Of a stretch of 64,000 nucleotides of DNA, positions 12,203 through 24,862 are shown one piece after another. The notes below the pieces were generated by a model that ran no database searches, had not been told where the DNA came from, and saw only the letters and a program-made list of their open reading frames with translations. How positions within the stretch are numbered: position 1 is the first letter of the stretch; every line of letters starts with the position of its first letter. Both the position numbers and the translations under genes were made by a program. Origin of the DNA: Todiramphus chloris collaris (taxonomy: Eukaryota > Chordata > Aves > Coraciiformes > Alcedinidae); the NCBI GenBank assembly GCA_025345505.1, contig JANVCC010000014.1:1958864-2022863 (forward strand). Direction: 5' to 3'.

Positions 12203-12208
12203 AATAAA
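12203..12208 (+). promoter_or_regulatory. LTR polyadenylation signal AATAAA
   Basis: This is the AATAAA hexamer of the forward LTR, about 70 bp before its right end. It fits an R/U5 boundary. Confidence 0.6.
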
Positions 12209-12276
12209 GAGTGCTGCCTTCTAACACTCCAACATGAGTCTTAGAGGGTTTTCTTCACTGTATTGGTACAGAAACA

Positions 12277-12511
12277 CTATGGAGTGAGAAAAACACCCAC
12301 ATCACTGAAGAGATGGACAAAGAGGCTGAGAGGAAAGACCCAGATCAGTTCTTGAATGGTGCTGGAGCAGCCTTGCGCCAAGTGTGAGGGATCTACCCAG
12401 ACATGAAATTTCCACCAAGGCAAGGCCAAGGTCACCAGCTGTGGCAGAGGTCACGTTTCCTGTCATCATGGCACAAAAATGAGCCACAAAAGCGATCCAA
12501 GGGCTGAAACT
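12277..12511. other. Unique sequence, no feature seen
   Basis: Short gap between an LTR and a CR1 copy. Nothing is recognised. Confidence 0.45.
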
Positions 12512-12875
12512 TCGCTCCTGTGAGGCTGTTCAGTCTGGAGAAGAGAAGGCTCCAGGGAGAACTTCTTGAGGACTTTCAGTACTGAAAGAGGCCTGTCAGA
12601 AAGATACCGGGCCTGTTGTGACGGGACAAGTGGTGATGGTTTGAAACTACATGAAGGGAGACTAAGACTAGAACAAAAGAAGAAATGCTTTACGCTGAGG
12701 GTGGTGAGACCCTGTCCCAGGTTGCCCAGAGAGGTGGTCGATGCCCCATCCCTGGAAACACTCCAGGTGAAGTTGCCCAGGCCTCTGAGCAACCTGACAT
12801 AGTTGCAGGGGGATTTGGGCTAGATGAGCTTGAAAGGTCCCTTCTCACCCAAACCATTCCATGATTCTTTGATGT
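12512..12875 (+). mobile_element. CR1 LINE fragment (type A), 3' end present
   Basis: Sense CR1 from 'gaggctgttcagtctggaga' in the last part of ORF2 through 'gagaggtggtcgatgcccca' to the 3' terminus 'cattccatgattctttg'. It is 5'-truncated. Confidence 0.93.
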
Positions 12876-14203
12876 TAACTGCTTTAAATATTTGTAATTG
12901 GTGTCAGCTCCTCATCACCCAGAGCTGATGGTTGCACAAGGACATGGTGTGCAGAAGTGTGCACATGATACCAAACAGCTTTGGAGACACTGGCTGGTCA
13001 AATTGCCTTCCCAAAAATAGGCCACAAATGTAACCATTGCTGTGCCTAAATGAGGGTGGGTTTGGAGGACTTCCCTGAGGCTCAGAGTCAGGAGTTTCTG
13101 CCTTCAGGAGCAAGGCTCAGCAAGCCTTTCTCCATCCCTCCATACACTGGGTCTCTGACTGATGATAGCCCTCCTTTTCCTGCCTCTCTTTTTCTCCCAC
13201 AGTGCTTTGGCATCTCTCCTGGAAGAATCCTTTCCCACTGCTTTCCAGCCCCCATCAACCACCTATTTAACCACACAAAGAAATGCAAAATCCATGGGAA
13301 GCCACCATTGCCCTCCCTGCACCGCTGACCTACCTCCCTTCAGCCCTGCACTCCCTCCTCCCTTCTCACTGGTCACATCTGCAGAGAAAATAATGCACAG
13401 GAGGACAATGTCTTTGTTGGGTTTTTAGTGCCCAGACTTCCTGCTCAGGAAGCTGCATTGTTTGGAGTCACATTAAACCCACAAGGCTTTAGCTTGTTGT
13501 TCAGCACACTCTAATAGATGTCTCCATCTCGGCAGCATCTGCAAGCTCTACAGAAAACTGGGTGAGAGGCTTTATGTCATTATTTTGCTTAATTCTATTC
13601 CCCTCCTGTGATGAGAGGCAAAGGATCAAGTACTGCAGCCTCCAACAAATTAACACATGGACAGGTTGATGTAAATTCTAGCAAGAGGAGACTGTCTTAA
13701 CTACAGCATTTTTACAACCCCCTGAGTGCAGTGCACAGGAGAGGTAAATTCAAGGGGCGGAATCTGCATGCCACTGAGTTACAAGCTCCATGACATCCTC
13801 TGCAAAAAGCAATTGTGCCTTCAGCTGCATATTCAAGAGACAAGATATTGCTGCAACAAAATACAGGATGGGATCAATAAAGTAAAACTCAATCGTAAAT
13901 TAAAGCAGCCACAAAAAGCTCCCCTGAACCTCTGGAGGGTTATGCAGTGCAGAAGCAACAGTACCTGCCTGTCTCTGGTCCACAGCATCCACTTTTGTCT
14001 GTCTCTGGGAGCAGCTCTGTGATGAATTATTTACATCTACCCAGTTTGCTGCTGAAGCCTCCTGGAAGCTCAAGGGTGACATGGGGTGGGTGGGAGAAGG
14101 GTACCAGGGGTAGCAAGGGAGGAAAACAAAAAGGAGTATGAGCCCAAATTTCCAGGGGTGGGCATGGTCATGGAGCTGATAGCCACTGTAGTCTCAATAC
14201 GTG
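12876..14203. other. Unique sequence, no feature seen
   Basis: About 1.3 kb without a recognised gene or repeat. Overlapping frames on both strands at 13050-13328 are typical of chance. Confidence 0.5.
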
Positions 14204-14272
14204 TAGAATCGTACAATATTTGAGGTTGGAAAAAACCTTTAAGAACATTGAGTCCAACCATGAAGCTATCCA
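14204..14272 (-). mobile_element. CR1 LINE 3' tip, short fragment
   Basis: About 70 bp of antisense CR1 3' end ('gaggttggaaaaaacctt', 'attgagtccaaccatg'). It ends where the sequence stops matching. Confidence 0.7.
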
Positions 14273-14482
14273 ATGTTCTTTCCCTGGTTATCTATATTCT
14301 TTGATAGCCCTCCAGACCAAAGATGCACTTAATTTGACCTACAAACAATTAATTCTGTGGTCTGTAGGACTCTTTTGGTCCCCTTGCTCATCCTTTCCAG
14401 GCCTTCCTTTAAGTGTGTGCATCCTTTAACCCTTCAGAGTGTCCAGGAAACTGCTACACCTTGAATAAGTCCAACCTCTTCC

Positions 14483-14699
14483 ATAATTAAGAACAATTTC
14501 TTCCCCGCAAGGGCTGTCAAGGCCTGTCCCAGGATGCCCAGGGCAGTGATGGAGTCCCCATCCCTGGAGGGGTTTCAAAGCCATGGAGCTGTGGTGCTGA
14601 GGGCCATGGTTTAGTGGTGACCTGGCAGTGCTGGGTTAATGGTTGGATTCAATGGTGTTAAAGGTCTTTTCCAACCAAAATGATTCTATGATTCTAATG
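14483..14699 (+). mobile_element. CR1 LINE 3' fragment (type B)
   Basis: Sense CR1 from 'aagaacaatttcttccccgc' through 'ggaggggtttcaaagccatg' and 'gtgacctggcagtgctgggt' to 'atgattctatgattct'. The 3' octamer repeat is visible. Confidence 0.93.
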
Positions 14700-15407
14700 A
14701 GTTTTCATAGACTTCTTGGTAGAAGAAAATAGTAGCAGTGGTAGAAATGTGTTCACTAATGCCTGACCAAGCAGGGTGTAAAAACCTCTCACACTTTCCC
14801 ATGCACTATAATCACCCCAAATTTCCCCCACCACTGCAGAGGAACTTGCTGCTTATTCCTTTGTAGGGGTGTCCTTTGAATTAAGGAGAACCTACATCAC
14901 CTTTTAGCAGCCAGTGGCCAAAGACACAACAGCCACTTCTGACTCCATGACACCATGCACACCTTCATCTCACCTTCAGCAAGGTTTCCTATGTCTGAGT
15001 ATTACCTGACAATGTGCACTGCCTATGGAAGAGTGAGGGTGGGTGAGAGATCCAAGGAGAAACACTCTGCAGAGATCTGAAGTGCTGCAGAGGTTGCAAG
15101 CAGTTAAAAATGAGAATAACCTACGGCATTTAGATACCACTCATCCACAACATTTCTTTAAGAATAAAATTAAAAAGTACTTTGATCCAGCACAAAGGAC
15201 AATGAGTAAACCACATAAATAGGCAGATAAGACTTAATTTATTAAAAAAAAAAAAATGGCATGAAGATAGCAGCATGCTCAGGTCAGCCTGGTTCCTATT
15301 TCCTTTGAGTGGATTGAGCTCAGCCATGGCAGTATCCTCTGGGGATGTCATTTGCCTGGCAAGAGCCATGGTTTTCTCCCAGTACACGGACATCTTGACT
15401 GGGACAA
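14700..15407. other. Unique sequence, no feature seen
   Basis: Nothing recognised except a poly-A run near 15244-15256. Confidence 0.5.
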
Positions 15408-15694
15408 TGTTTTTAGCAATGCCTGTGGCAACAGGACAAGGAGTGATAGTTTTAAACTAAAAGAGGGAAATTCAGACTAAAGAGAAGGAAGAAATTGTTG
15501 ATGCTAAGGACAGTGAGACCCTGGCCCAGTTGAGGTGGCAGATTCCCCATCCCTGGAAACATTCCAGGTCAGATTGGCCAGGGCTCTGAGCAACCTGCTC
15601 TAGTTGCAGATGTCCCTGCTCCCTGCAGGGGGGTTGGACTGGATGAGCTTGAAAGGTCCCTCCCAGCCCAAACTATTCTATGGTTTTATGATTC
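15408..15694 (+). mobile_element. CR1 LINE 3' fragment (type A)
   Basis: Sense CR1 from 'tgtggcaacaggacaaggag' to 'tatggttttatgattcc'. A deletion removes part of the 'ggttgcccagagaggtgg' block (the copy reads 'ggcccagttgaggtggcaga'). Confidence 0.9.
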
Positions 15695-18085
15695 CACCAT
15701 CTCCAGATAGAAAGAAAGATTATCTTTTATTGAAGCAATTTGTTCTAGGTAAGGTCAAGAGGTCTCACTGATTCTGCTCCTCATCAGGAAGGAGGAAGAC
15801 CTGATGCTGCAGACTGGGTACAGAAGGGGAAGGAGGGATGAGATACCAAATACCAGAACATACACCCACGGTGGCATAAGAAGAGAGCAAAAAGAACAAA
15901 ACCCCATGGCATTGGTATGGAGTGACTTACCTGCCTTGGGTCTGCAGCCGTCAGCTCCCTGATGGTGCAAGGACCCTGCAGCTCCTCAGGAAGAGGATGC
16001 ACAGTGGGAACTGCTATTCCTGCCGTGCTCCAGACATCCCAGCACATTTGCCATGGTAGCCATGGAACATGCAGGGACTGCCCACCCCTTGGTTTTGGAG
16101 AGACTGGCCCAAGCCTGCTCCCAGATCAGCCCTGAAGGTCCAGGACTGACATCTCCCAGCACAGACTCCATCTTTGTGCCTCAGTTTCCCCTGGAATAAA
16201 CCAGGGAATAGACACCACCTTCCTCAATAAATTATTTGGGGAACAGCAGGTAAACTGGGACAGGCAAAGGCTGTGTGTCCAGCATTTCTGCTTTGCTCTC
16301 TCATGTGCAGCTGTCTTCATCAGCTTCAGCATAGTCACATTCATTGACACACATGCTATCAACCCAACAAGGTATCCATGATGCCAAATGCTGCTTTGCT
16401 GGAGCTCTCAAAGGTGCATTTCACCTTTTCTCCCACAAATCACAGGAACATGAAATTCATTTGCTAGGGAGACACAACCACCAAGATGCTGGTGGATGGG
16501 ATGCAGGGTAACAGGCAGAGGTGGCAGGATCTGTAACTACAAGCAATGTCACTGACCTTGGCACAAAGCCCTTTAAAGCCAGAACTGCACCCTGATGAAG
16601 CAGAAAATTGCTTCTTTATATGTCTGCAAGTAAATTCTAAAGCAAAACTGCATCTCGCATAAAACTCACAGGGACTTTCCGTGCTCAGCAGCAGTGTTTA
16701 GGATTCTATTGAGGTGCATGGATGGCCAAGTTTTGCTGAAGATGACCTCTGGGAGACAGTGTTTTCAGTGCAGGGGCTTGGTGGAGTGGCTTATGCAGCA
16801 GGACACCAACCAGCAGCTACCCATCAGTGGTGGAATTTACTCATATACCTCAGGGATACCCATCAGTGGATGGATGGATGGATGGATGGATGGATGGATG
16901 GATGGATGGATGGATAATTGTGCAGAAAGCAATGGTGCCTGATGCTGCAGATCCATCAGTTGATATTATTCCTTCAGTTACAGATGAAGGATTTGTCCTC
17001 AGAGCCCTGGTTTTTCCATACTACTGTCCTCGGTCACATCATCTCTTGGAAAGGCAGAGCCTGGTACGATAAGCCACAAATGTTGTTGGTGCAGGGGCCT
17101 GAGCTAGGACATACCAGTAATTCAGTTCCACATCAACTAATGCCATCAGGCTATAGTAAAATATTGCCATTAACTACAACCTTGCTTGCCTGATACCTCA
17201 TCACTGCTCCCTGGAGACAGTGACCTGCAAAGTGGCAAAGCAGAGCAGCTACAATTTGGGGAGTGATCCTCATATGTGCAGAGCTTGGCCAGGGAATCTC
17301 ATAAACCTCTGCAGCACAGATTAAGATGCTCCACTTGTCCCCAGGCTGTCCTTTCATTGATAGCAGGGCAGCAGAATTACTCCCAAAACATCCTGGTTTC
17401 TCTGGGACTTGCACAGTGGTCCTGGCTGGGATACCAGAAGACCAGGCTTGATAGCACCAGCATCTTGTCCAATTCCTGAGGATATAAATCTATCACGACA
17501 CCTTTATTAATAGCAGTGAAGCTCCTCTTAGCTGAACATGGCAAAACACATGCTGGGCTCAGCAGAGCTTGAGTAAATAACGGCAAATGTAACACAGCAA
17601 ATTAAATCCCAGCAGGGAAGATAAAATGCCAGCAAATATCCCATAATGTGTCTCCCTTCTGTTGAATTTCTATCTAATTTGCATTCACCGTCCGTGAAAC
17701 TGGAATGGTGTCAGTGTGTGCACTTAGGAGCATGTCCATGATAAATGGGAAGCTGATTTGGAAAGTGGGGGTGCAAAGATGCTTTATAATAAAACAGAAG
17801 GAAAAAAAAACAGTGTATACACATCAGTTCCTTCTCTGAAGAAGGTTTAGAAATAAAGAGGATGAGTAGAAGTGCCCAAAAGCTGTTTCCATCTTGCACC
17901 AACAGGGAAAAAGAAAGTGATGACGAGATTGGCCCAGCTCAGAGACTCTTCATAATGAGAAATGTGTCAGGGATGACACATCCCAGAACACTCCCGAGAA
18001 GCAAAACAAGCTGTTACTGAGAAGTTAAAAAATTAGAAAAAAGAATACAAAATGGTGTTGAAACTCACGAAATGTGATCACAGAT
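15695..18085. other. Unique sequence with a TGGA microsatellite
   Basis: About 2.4 kb with no recognised gene. It contains the microsatellite at 16867-16915. Frames of 60-90 codons lie on both strands and overlap one another. Confidence 0.5.
16867..16915 (+). repeat. (TGGA)n microsatellite, about 12 units
   Basis: Uninterrupted tetranucleotide repeat. It gives DGWM-type peptide repeats in three overlapping frames, which are not real proteins. Confidence 0.97.
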
Positions 18086-18398
18086 TTATAGAATCATAGA
18101 ATTCTAGAATGGTTTGGGTTAGAAAGGACCTTAAAGATCATCACATTCCAACCCCCCTGCCATGGACAGGGACACCTCTCACTAGACTAGGCTGCTCAGA
18201 GCCCCATGCAAACTGGCCTTGAACACTTCCAGGAAGGGGGCATCCACAGCTTCTCTGGAATGTCTCACCACCCTCAGAGTGAAGAATTTCCTCCTAATTT
18301 CTAATCTAAATCTGCCTTGTTTCAGTTTAAAGCCATTGCCCTCTGTTCTACGCTGCCCTTGTAAAACATCCCTCTCTGGCTTTCTTGTAGGCCCCATG
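18086..18398 (-). mobile_element. CR1 LINE 3' fragment (different subtype)
   Basis: Antisense CR1 starting 'atagaatcatagaattct' and 'gaatggtttgggttagaaag', then 'ccccctgccatggacaggga' and 'cactagactaggctgctcag'. These match the common avian CR1 3' end rather than types A-C. The match fades after 'ctggctttcttgtaggcccc'. Confidence 0.92.
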
Positions 18399-18892
18399 GG
18401 TGATGAGGGAAAGACATTTGCCCTGCTCTGGTATGGGTCAGGACCAGGTACTTTTTGCAGGTCCCTGCCACCTCTGACTCCCTTTGACTTTGAAGGGCTG
18501 AAGCCCATGTCTCCATCTTTGTGATGAGGTCTCACTGAGCTCCCTGCCTCTTCGGCACATCCTGCCAGATTCTGCAGCCCTTCTTGGAGGGGTCGTCACC
18601 GGATTGAGCACTGCAAGGTGTGGTGAAGGGGTTGGAGCTTACCTGGCAGTACCAAAACAGAGATGGGAACTCTCACACCATCTCCCATGGAGATGAGGCC
18701 TGAAAAAGGGTAATGTGGAGGTGCTAGAGTTCTGGATACTGTCATGCAGCTGTGGAGTTCACCTGACTCTACATATGCACTGGGGACACCTGCCACTGAA
18801 ACATATACTGGACTATTCTTGCAGTCAACAGAGATAAACCATCATTTCCATGGCCCAACCCAACCTGATGTGGCCATGAGAAACATGACAGT
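18399..18892. other. Unique sequence, no feature seen
   Basis: No gene or repeat recognised. Confidence 0.45.
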
Positions 18893-19335
18893 CAGTTGGT
18901 GGATGAAAAGCTGGACGTGAGCCACCAATGTGCACTTGCAGCCCAGAAGCCAATGGCATCCTGGGCTGCATCCAGAGCAGCGTGGGCAGCAGGTCAGGGA
19001 GGGAATTCTGCCCCTCTGCTCTGCTCTGCTCTGGGGAGACCCCCCTGCAGTGCTGGGTCCAGCTCTGGAGTCCTCAGCACAGGAGAGACAGGGACCTGTT
19101 GGAGCGGGGCCAGAGGAGGCCACAGCAATGCTGGGAGGGCTGGAACCCCTCTGCTGGGAGGCCAGGCTGAGAGAGTTGGGGTTGGTCAGCCTGGAGAAGA
19201 GAAGGCTCCAGGGAGACCTTCTTGTGGCCTATCGGGCAATAAAGGGGCCTGTCAGAAAGATGGGGACAATATTTTGAGCAAGGCCCATTGTTACAGGACA
19301 AAGGGTGATGATTTTAGACTAAAAGAGGGAGGATA
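18893..19335 (+). mobile_element. CR1 LINE fragment (type A), low divergence
   Basis: Sense CR1 that begins inside ORF2. The frame from 18896 reads VDEKLDVSHQCALAAQKP, a well-known CR1 ORF2 stretch before its C-terminal part. It continues through 'gagacagggacctgttggag' and stops at 'attttagactaaaagaggga', so the 3' UTR end is missing. About 147 bp is identical by eye to the copy at 49.5 kb. Confidence 0.95.
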
Positions 19336-19338
19336 AGA

Positions 19339-19367
19339 GATACACCAGGATACACCAGATACACCAG
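19339..19367. repeat. 10-bp tandem repeat, about three copies
   Basis: Units of 'gatacaccag' sit exactly where the CR1 copy on the left breaks off. Small slippage at the truncation point is likely. Confidence 0.8.
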
Positions 19368-19802
19368 GATAAGAGAGGGTCTTCCCACTGTAAAAAAAGT
19401 CGGTTGCTTTGGGTTGTTATTTCTTAGAGAGTGTGCAATGTCCCTGATGCTCTGCAGCTCAAGGACAGCAGAGCCATAATCACAAGAAGGGACCATCCCT
19501 ATGTGCTGGATGACTTTGATGTTGGCAGTTGCTATCATCATAAATCCTTGGGAAGAAGACAGTTCCCATCCATGAGCTGAGGTGGCCTCACCTGCAAGAG
19601 GGGAAAGCACCTGGGAGTAGAAGTGTCTCAGAAGGCAGAGGAAATCACAGGATCAGAGAATCACAGAGTGGGAGACAGATTCAGCAAATAAATCATCCTA
19701 AATTTTTATCACAACTTTGACTGAAAAGGGTAAGTGGATATTGTGGATGGGCTGGAAAATATGGATTAATCTGAAGAACATTGCAAGATCAGCCTTGGGA
19801 TA
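19368..19802. other. Mostly unique sequence, small CR1 tip
   Basis: A CR1 3'-tip-like scrap in antisense ('aggatcagagaatcacagag') lies at about 19649-19670. Otherwise nothing is recognised. Confidence 0.45.
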
Positions 19803-20335
19803 ACAGAATCCCAGCATGGTGGGGGTTGGAAGGGACCTCTGGAGATCATCTTGTTCAACCCCCCTGCTCCAGCAGTGTCAACCAGAGCAGGTTGCCCAGG
19901 ATCACATTGTCCAGGTGGGTTTGGAATCTCTCCAGATAAGGAGACTCCACAGCCTCTCTGGGCAGACTGGGCCAGGCTCTGGCACCCTCATAGGAAAGAA
20001 GTTTCTCCTCCAGTTCAGACAGAATCTCCTGGGTTCCAGTTTGTGCCCATTGCCCCTTGTCCTGTCACTGGGCACCGCTGAAAAGATTCTGGCCCTACCC
20101 TCTTGACCCCCACCCTTCATATATTGAGAAGCATTGTGCAGCTTCTCTTCTCCAGGCTAAACAGCCTCAGGGCTCTCAGCCTTTTCTCAGCACAAAGATG
20201 CTTCTGTCCCCTCAGCATCTTTGGAGCCTGTGCTGGAGAATTTCCAGCAGTTTCTTCTCTCTCTTGAAATGGGGAGACCAGAACTGGACACAGTACTCCA
20301 AAGGTGGCCTCCCTAGGGCAGAGTATTGGGGAAGG
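19803..20335 (-). mobile_element. CR1 LINE fragment (type C), 3' end present
   Basis: Antisense CR1 from 'cagaatcccagcatggtggg' through 'ggcaccctcataggaaagaa', 'ctcaggctaaa'-type ORF2 sequence and 'ctcttgaaatggggagacca', ending near 'gggcagagtattgggg'. It is 5'-truncated in the C-terminal part of ORF2. Confidence 0.94.
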
Positions 20336-23300
20336 AATAGCAGAGGCTACCGGTGACGGGGATGTTGCAGCCGAGATCTTCAATCTCAGCAACTTAAATA
20401 AGCAGCAAGGCTAAGATTTGCATAACGACGTGAATCATTCGCATGGTTTTGTTTTCAAAGCCTGACCAGGGCTACAGAGCCCTCAAGATCTGGCAACCCC
20501 AGAGACCACCCCACTAGCCATCTTGCTCCTGTTGCTTCCCAGGCTCTGGTGGGATTCACCTCACCCCATGCAAAAGCAACGTCTCATTAAACCTTGCTGC
20601 AGCTCCTGCCCTCGTTTCTCCCTGTGTGGACTATGGGTGTGTTTGTGCTGGCAGTTGTGCTGCGGGTTCAGTTCAAGGACATGTAAGACATTTGCCAGGC
20701 AGGGATCTGGATCTCATGGCTTTCCAAGTATTATTCCTTCTCCATAAGTTTTTATACAGTATATTGAACAAAATGTCAGTCCTTTTCTCTGGACCATGCC
20801 AGCAGCTGAGCGTACTCTTCTATAGAGGACAAACAGACATGGTGCATACTACAGAAAAGTGATGTCAGAGGGATTCACTATTTTAGCACCACTTCCTGTG
20901 TGTTTGGCAGGGAAATATTTCCTGCTTCAAGGAACTCAAAACCCCAGGATAGGAGTTAAAATGAGTAATGAAATATGAAAAGCCTGTTCCCCAGTGAGGA
21001 CCTGCCTTTCTGTAGGCTGCAGACAGTGCTGGAGTCTATGGAGAAACATCTGCCAAGAGATGTCTGACGGAAGGTGATCCCAAACCCGAGGTCTTTTCCT
21101 AATTTGGGGTTTTCTACACTGTAAACACATTCCTGATTATTTGAGTTTTTCCTCCGTACCTTTACTGATGCTTGGGCTGGAATGAAGACTTGAGAAAAAG
21201 ATGGGATTTTTGCGGAGTACTTCTAAAAACTGTCAGGCTTTGCAGTGCTATTAACACAGAGCAGCTGGAGGAAATGTATGAAAACAAGAAAAAGGCAGCA
21301 GCCAAAGGGTCTCCAGAAGCCAACGGATGCAGCCACGCTTGATGAGAAAAACTAACTTTTCAAAGGGGAAGCTATTGCAAAACAAAGAGTAGGAGATGCT
21401 GCAAAAGCCTCGTGCCTAAGAACGTGCATCCTGCGTGAAAGCCCCAACAGTTCCCTGGAGCAGAGCCTTCCTGGAGCAACCCAGATGTTGTTTGCTATAT
21501 ATTATCTCTAACTTCTAAAAAAAGGCCAAAACCTAGGATTTTCCATCTGTACACACAATCTGCCCAGGAACCCAGACCTGATACCCCACACTGATGCTGA
21601 GTATTGTGTGAGGAGCATCGACACACCAGTTCACTTGCTTCTTACTTATTTATTTCTGAAGGACTTTCAAGGGAAGCTCTTTTCTCCCTCCAGACTAACA
21701 CACAGATTATTATCAAAGAGTCCCCAGATTCTGGGGGGAGACCAATAAGTTTTATTTCACCAGGAGCTGGGACTGATGCCAGCCACCCACACCCGAGAGG
21801 GATTGATCGAAGGGTAGGTACAGAGAAATGCTGCTACAGGGAACTGAGAGTAGATCTTAGGAGAAGTGAAAATCTTCCTTAGCCAGCAAAAAAAAAGAGG
21901 TGGAGAGGAGATGGTTATAAACATTCAGGAGGAAATGCAGGGAGGAGAGTTGATGACACTTTGGGGTGATGTTGGGACAAGGAGCAAGCACTGGAGCAAA
22001 GACCCAGCCCTGTGCAACCACTGGGTGCTGGAGCTGGCATGGGAAAGGGAAGAAACACCGATACTTTGGGCAGCAAGGAGAATTAATTCATGTCACAGCT
22101 AATTATAACTTCCATTATTTAATATTAATGGACTGCAGAAAGTCTATTATGGAGGGTTGTTGCTTTTCTTTTCGCTGACAAGTTTTTTGACACAATTTGG
22201 AAGAAGCATCTCCTGCTCACCCCGAGAGCAGGTACGGACTGGCACACCCAGACAAATCAAGGAAAGCCTAGTGACAAAGGAAATTATTTTCTGGAAATCC
22301 CCTAATCTGCATCTGGAGGCACATCTGGCCGTGGCCAAGCTGCCTGTCCACAGCCAGGGCCTGTCTGGCAGCGAGTCCTCTCCTGTATCCCTGGGAACGA
22401 TCTTGTCGCAGGGTTTCTCCAGCCATCCACCCACTATCAATTTCTCCCAGAGGATATTTCAGAGCTCACAGTGTTTGAATCGTGTTTCAAGCCAGAAATT
22501 CCCCGCTCAGCAGCATCTTACACCACTTGTCTCCATTTCTTTTTGAACCTTTTCAAAGCCTGGGGGCTACCAACAGGTCCCAAGATAGGTAATGAAGCTC
22601 CCAAGCCATGCCTCAAGTCTACACTTAGAAAGGTAATGGCTCCAGACATCACACATTTAGTCCAAGGGATGACTCAAGCCAGGGGACATGCAGCAGGTTG
22701 GGAATAAAGCTGTGCTGTGCTGCCAAGTGCCAATGAGACCAGCATGGAGCAGACCAGCAACCTAGGGATCCAAACCATGAGCCAGAAACCATAAAGAAAG
22801 GTGGGTTGGGATCTGGTTTTGACCAGATCAAGGTCCCCAGAGACTCCTGGGCTGCTGCAGGGGAGGCAGCAAAGACTGAATGGCTGGATTAAGAGTACTT
22901 GGGTGCAGCAGGGTGAAGCATTTCAGAGCCTGGAAATGCTACCCATGGCCAGCAGTCAGAATAGGAGGGAAAATGAACAGAAATTAGAGTGTGTTGCAAA
23001 ATAACCAAATAATAAACAAACCAGGAGGGCTGGGAGTCAGGAGGGCTCCCACAGGCAGCCTGATGCCCCTATTTAGGAGGAAACTGGCCAAAGCTGAGCA
23101 CAGCTTTGTATGTGTCCACGCAAACAAGGTGAGGGGCAAACCCTCGCTGGGGCAACATGACTTTTCAACAGCTGCTGACTCTTAGTGGCTGCCAGAACAG
23201 ATGGATGGATGCCACAGCAAGGAGGCGGATGCTCCTTTCTAATGCTTTTCACCTTTCTGGCATCTTCTCCCTGAGCACAATAACGGTGTAGACCAGTGGA

Positions 23301-24277
23301 AAAAAAAAAATAAAAATGCAGTCATGAAATTTCTGCAGATAACTGATAAGAGGCCCTTTGGAGCAGATCAATATGGCTTGGACCACTGTTGAGAAATCAG
23401 ATCCTGATGGGAGCTTGGATAAAGGGTGTTCCATTGCCCACTGGAGCTGTACCAGCAACTGCAGGCGAGCTGCACTCCACTGCCTCAGACAAATGCTGTA
23501 TGAGGTTATCATATACAGACAGTAGGGTGAAATATAGCCATGAATTTTGATAAGTTCCCGAAGCAGCTTAGCTCTGGCTTCTTTCTATGGCTGGGTATCC
23601 TCAGTGCTGCTCATAACCAACCCCAAGTGTCTCTCTTTTTTGTCTCATTTGTCCTTGTTCTTTAATTTATCCCAACATGCTTGACTGTCATTTTTGTTTT
23701 TGCTGTGGACCTGGAGAACTAAGAGCAGCAGTGAATAGCTCAGAGTGTGCTCGGGTTGGACATGAAGCCGCAGGACCTCATAGCATCATGATCTGTAGAT
23801 CCTCCTCACTTCCCAGTGCACTGCAGGGGTTCCAGCTGGAAAAATCCCAATGGCACAGCTGCAAACCCATGCACAGCATGAAAAGGTGCCTCAGACACGT
23901 ATCCAGCTGGGAAAGAAGTGAGGGAGGGATGTGCCTGTATGATACACTAATTGTCCCAAAGCACCAGAGATGTAAGAGATCCAGAGTGTACCCGTACAGG
24001 CACCTTGGGCATAACGGGCCTTTTGATTGAGGAGAAACCTGCCCTGTAATTCGAGCAGTAACAGGTTTCACAACCTTTGTAGAGAGACATAAAGCATCCT
24101 TGAGTGACCTTGAGGGTGTGCCCTGATTTATTCCCAACTAACCCTTTGCTCACTGTCCTTATAACCTGGATGTACTGGCAAGGATGGGGCAGCCTCACCC
24201 TTGGCTAACCAGATCCGCAGTGGCTGGAAGCAGAGAGCTGCAACAGCCCCCCAGGGACACCACAGCTGAAACCTGAA
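20336..24277. other. Unique sequence, no gene recognised
   Basis: Almost 4 kb without CR1. Frames reach 129 codons (22157-22546) and 119 codons (23778-24137, minus), but no domain, signal or family motif is seen and opposing frames overlap. A poly-A run is near 23299-23310. It could be intronic or intergenic. Confidence 0.5.
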
Positions 24278-24862
24278 AGAATCACAGAATCGCATAATCG
24301 TTTTGATTGGAAAAGACCTTTAAGATCATTGAGTCCAACCACTAACCCAGCACTGCCAGGTCACCACTAAACCATGTCCCTCAGCACCACATCTCCACAG
24401 CTTTGAAACCTCTCCAGGGATGGGGACTCCACCACTGCCCGGGCCGCCTGGGACAGGTCTGGACAACACTTTTGTAGATGAAATTGTTCCTCAGGTCCAA
24501 CATGAAAATCCCCTGCACAACTTGAGGCTGTTTCCTCTTGTCCTGTCACTTGTTCCTTGGGTGAAGACACCAACCCCCACCTGTCTCCAACCTCCAGTCA
24601 GGGAGTTGTCGACAGTGAGAAGGTCTCCCCTCAGCCTCCTTTTCTCCAGGCTGAACAACCCCAGGTCCCTCAGCCACTCCTCACAACACTTGTGCTCTAG
24701 ACCCTTTCCCAGCTTTCTTGCCCTTCTCTGGACACGCTCCAGCCCCTCAATGTCCTTCTTGGAGTCAGAAGCCCAAACCTGAACACAGGATTCAAGATAC
24801 AGCCTCACCAGTGAGTGAGTACAGGGGGACAATCTCTTTCCTAGTCCTGCTAGAATCACCAA
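24278..24862 (-). mobile_element. CR1 LINE fragment (type B), 3' end present
   Basis: Antisense CR1 from 'gaatcacagaatcgcataat' through 'tcaccactaaaccatgtccc' and 'gcctccttttctccaggctg' to about 'ctttcctagtcctgctagaa'. The minus frame at 24491-24919 is one of the longer surviving ORF2 remnants ([20 protein letters not shown]). Confidence 0.94.

Larger units (their letters stand above)
11299..12276 (+). mobile_element. Endogenous retrovirus LTR, forward, interrupted
   Basis: The left end 'tgtagttgaagg' has the TGTAG start typical of alpharetrovirus-like avian LTRs. The right part has 'gaccaggcatacccattagg', an AATAAA signal at 12203-12208 and the downstream block 'gagtgctgccttctaacac', closing near 'ttggtacagaaaca'. 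The middle is interrupted by the antisense LTR-like segment listed separately. No retroviral gene follows within the window, so this is a solo LTR or LTR remnant. Exact ends and target-site duplication are unsure. Confidence 0.7.

Noticed and set aside
16694..17072. Three frames with repeated DGWM-type residues
   Set aside because: They come from the TGGA microsatellite read in three frames.
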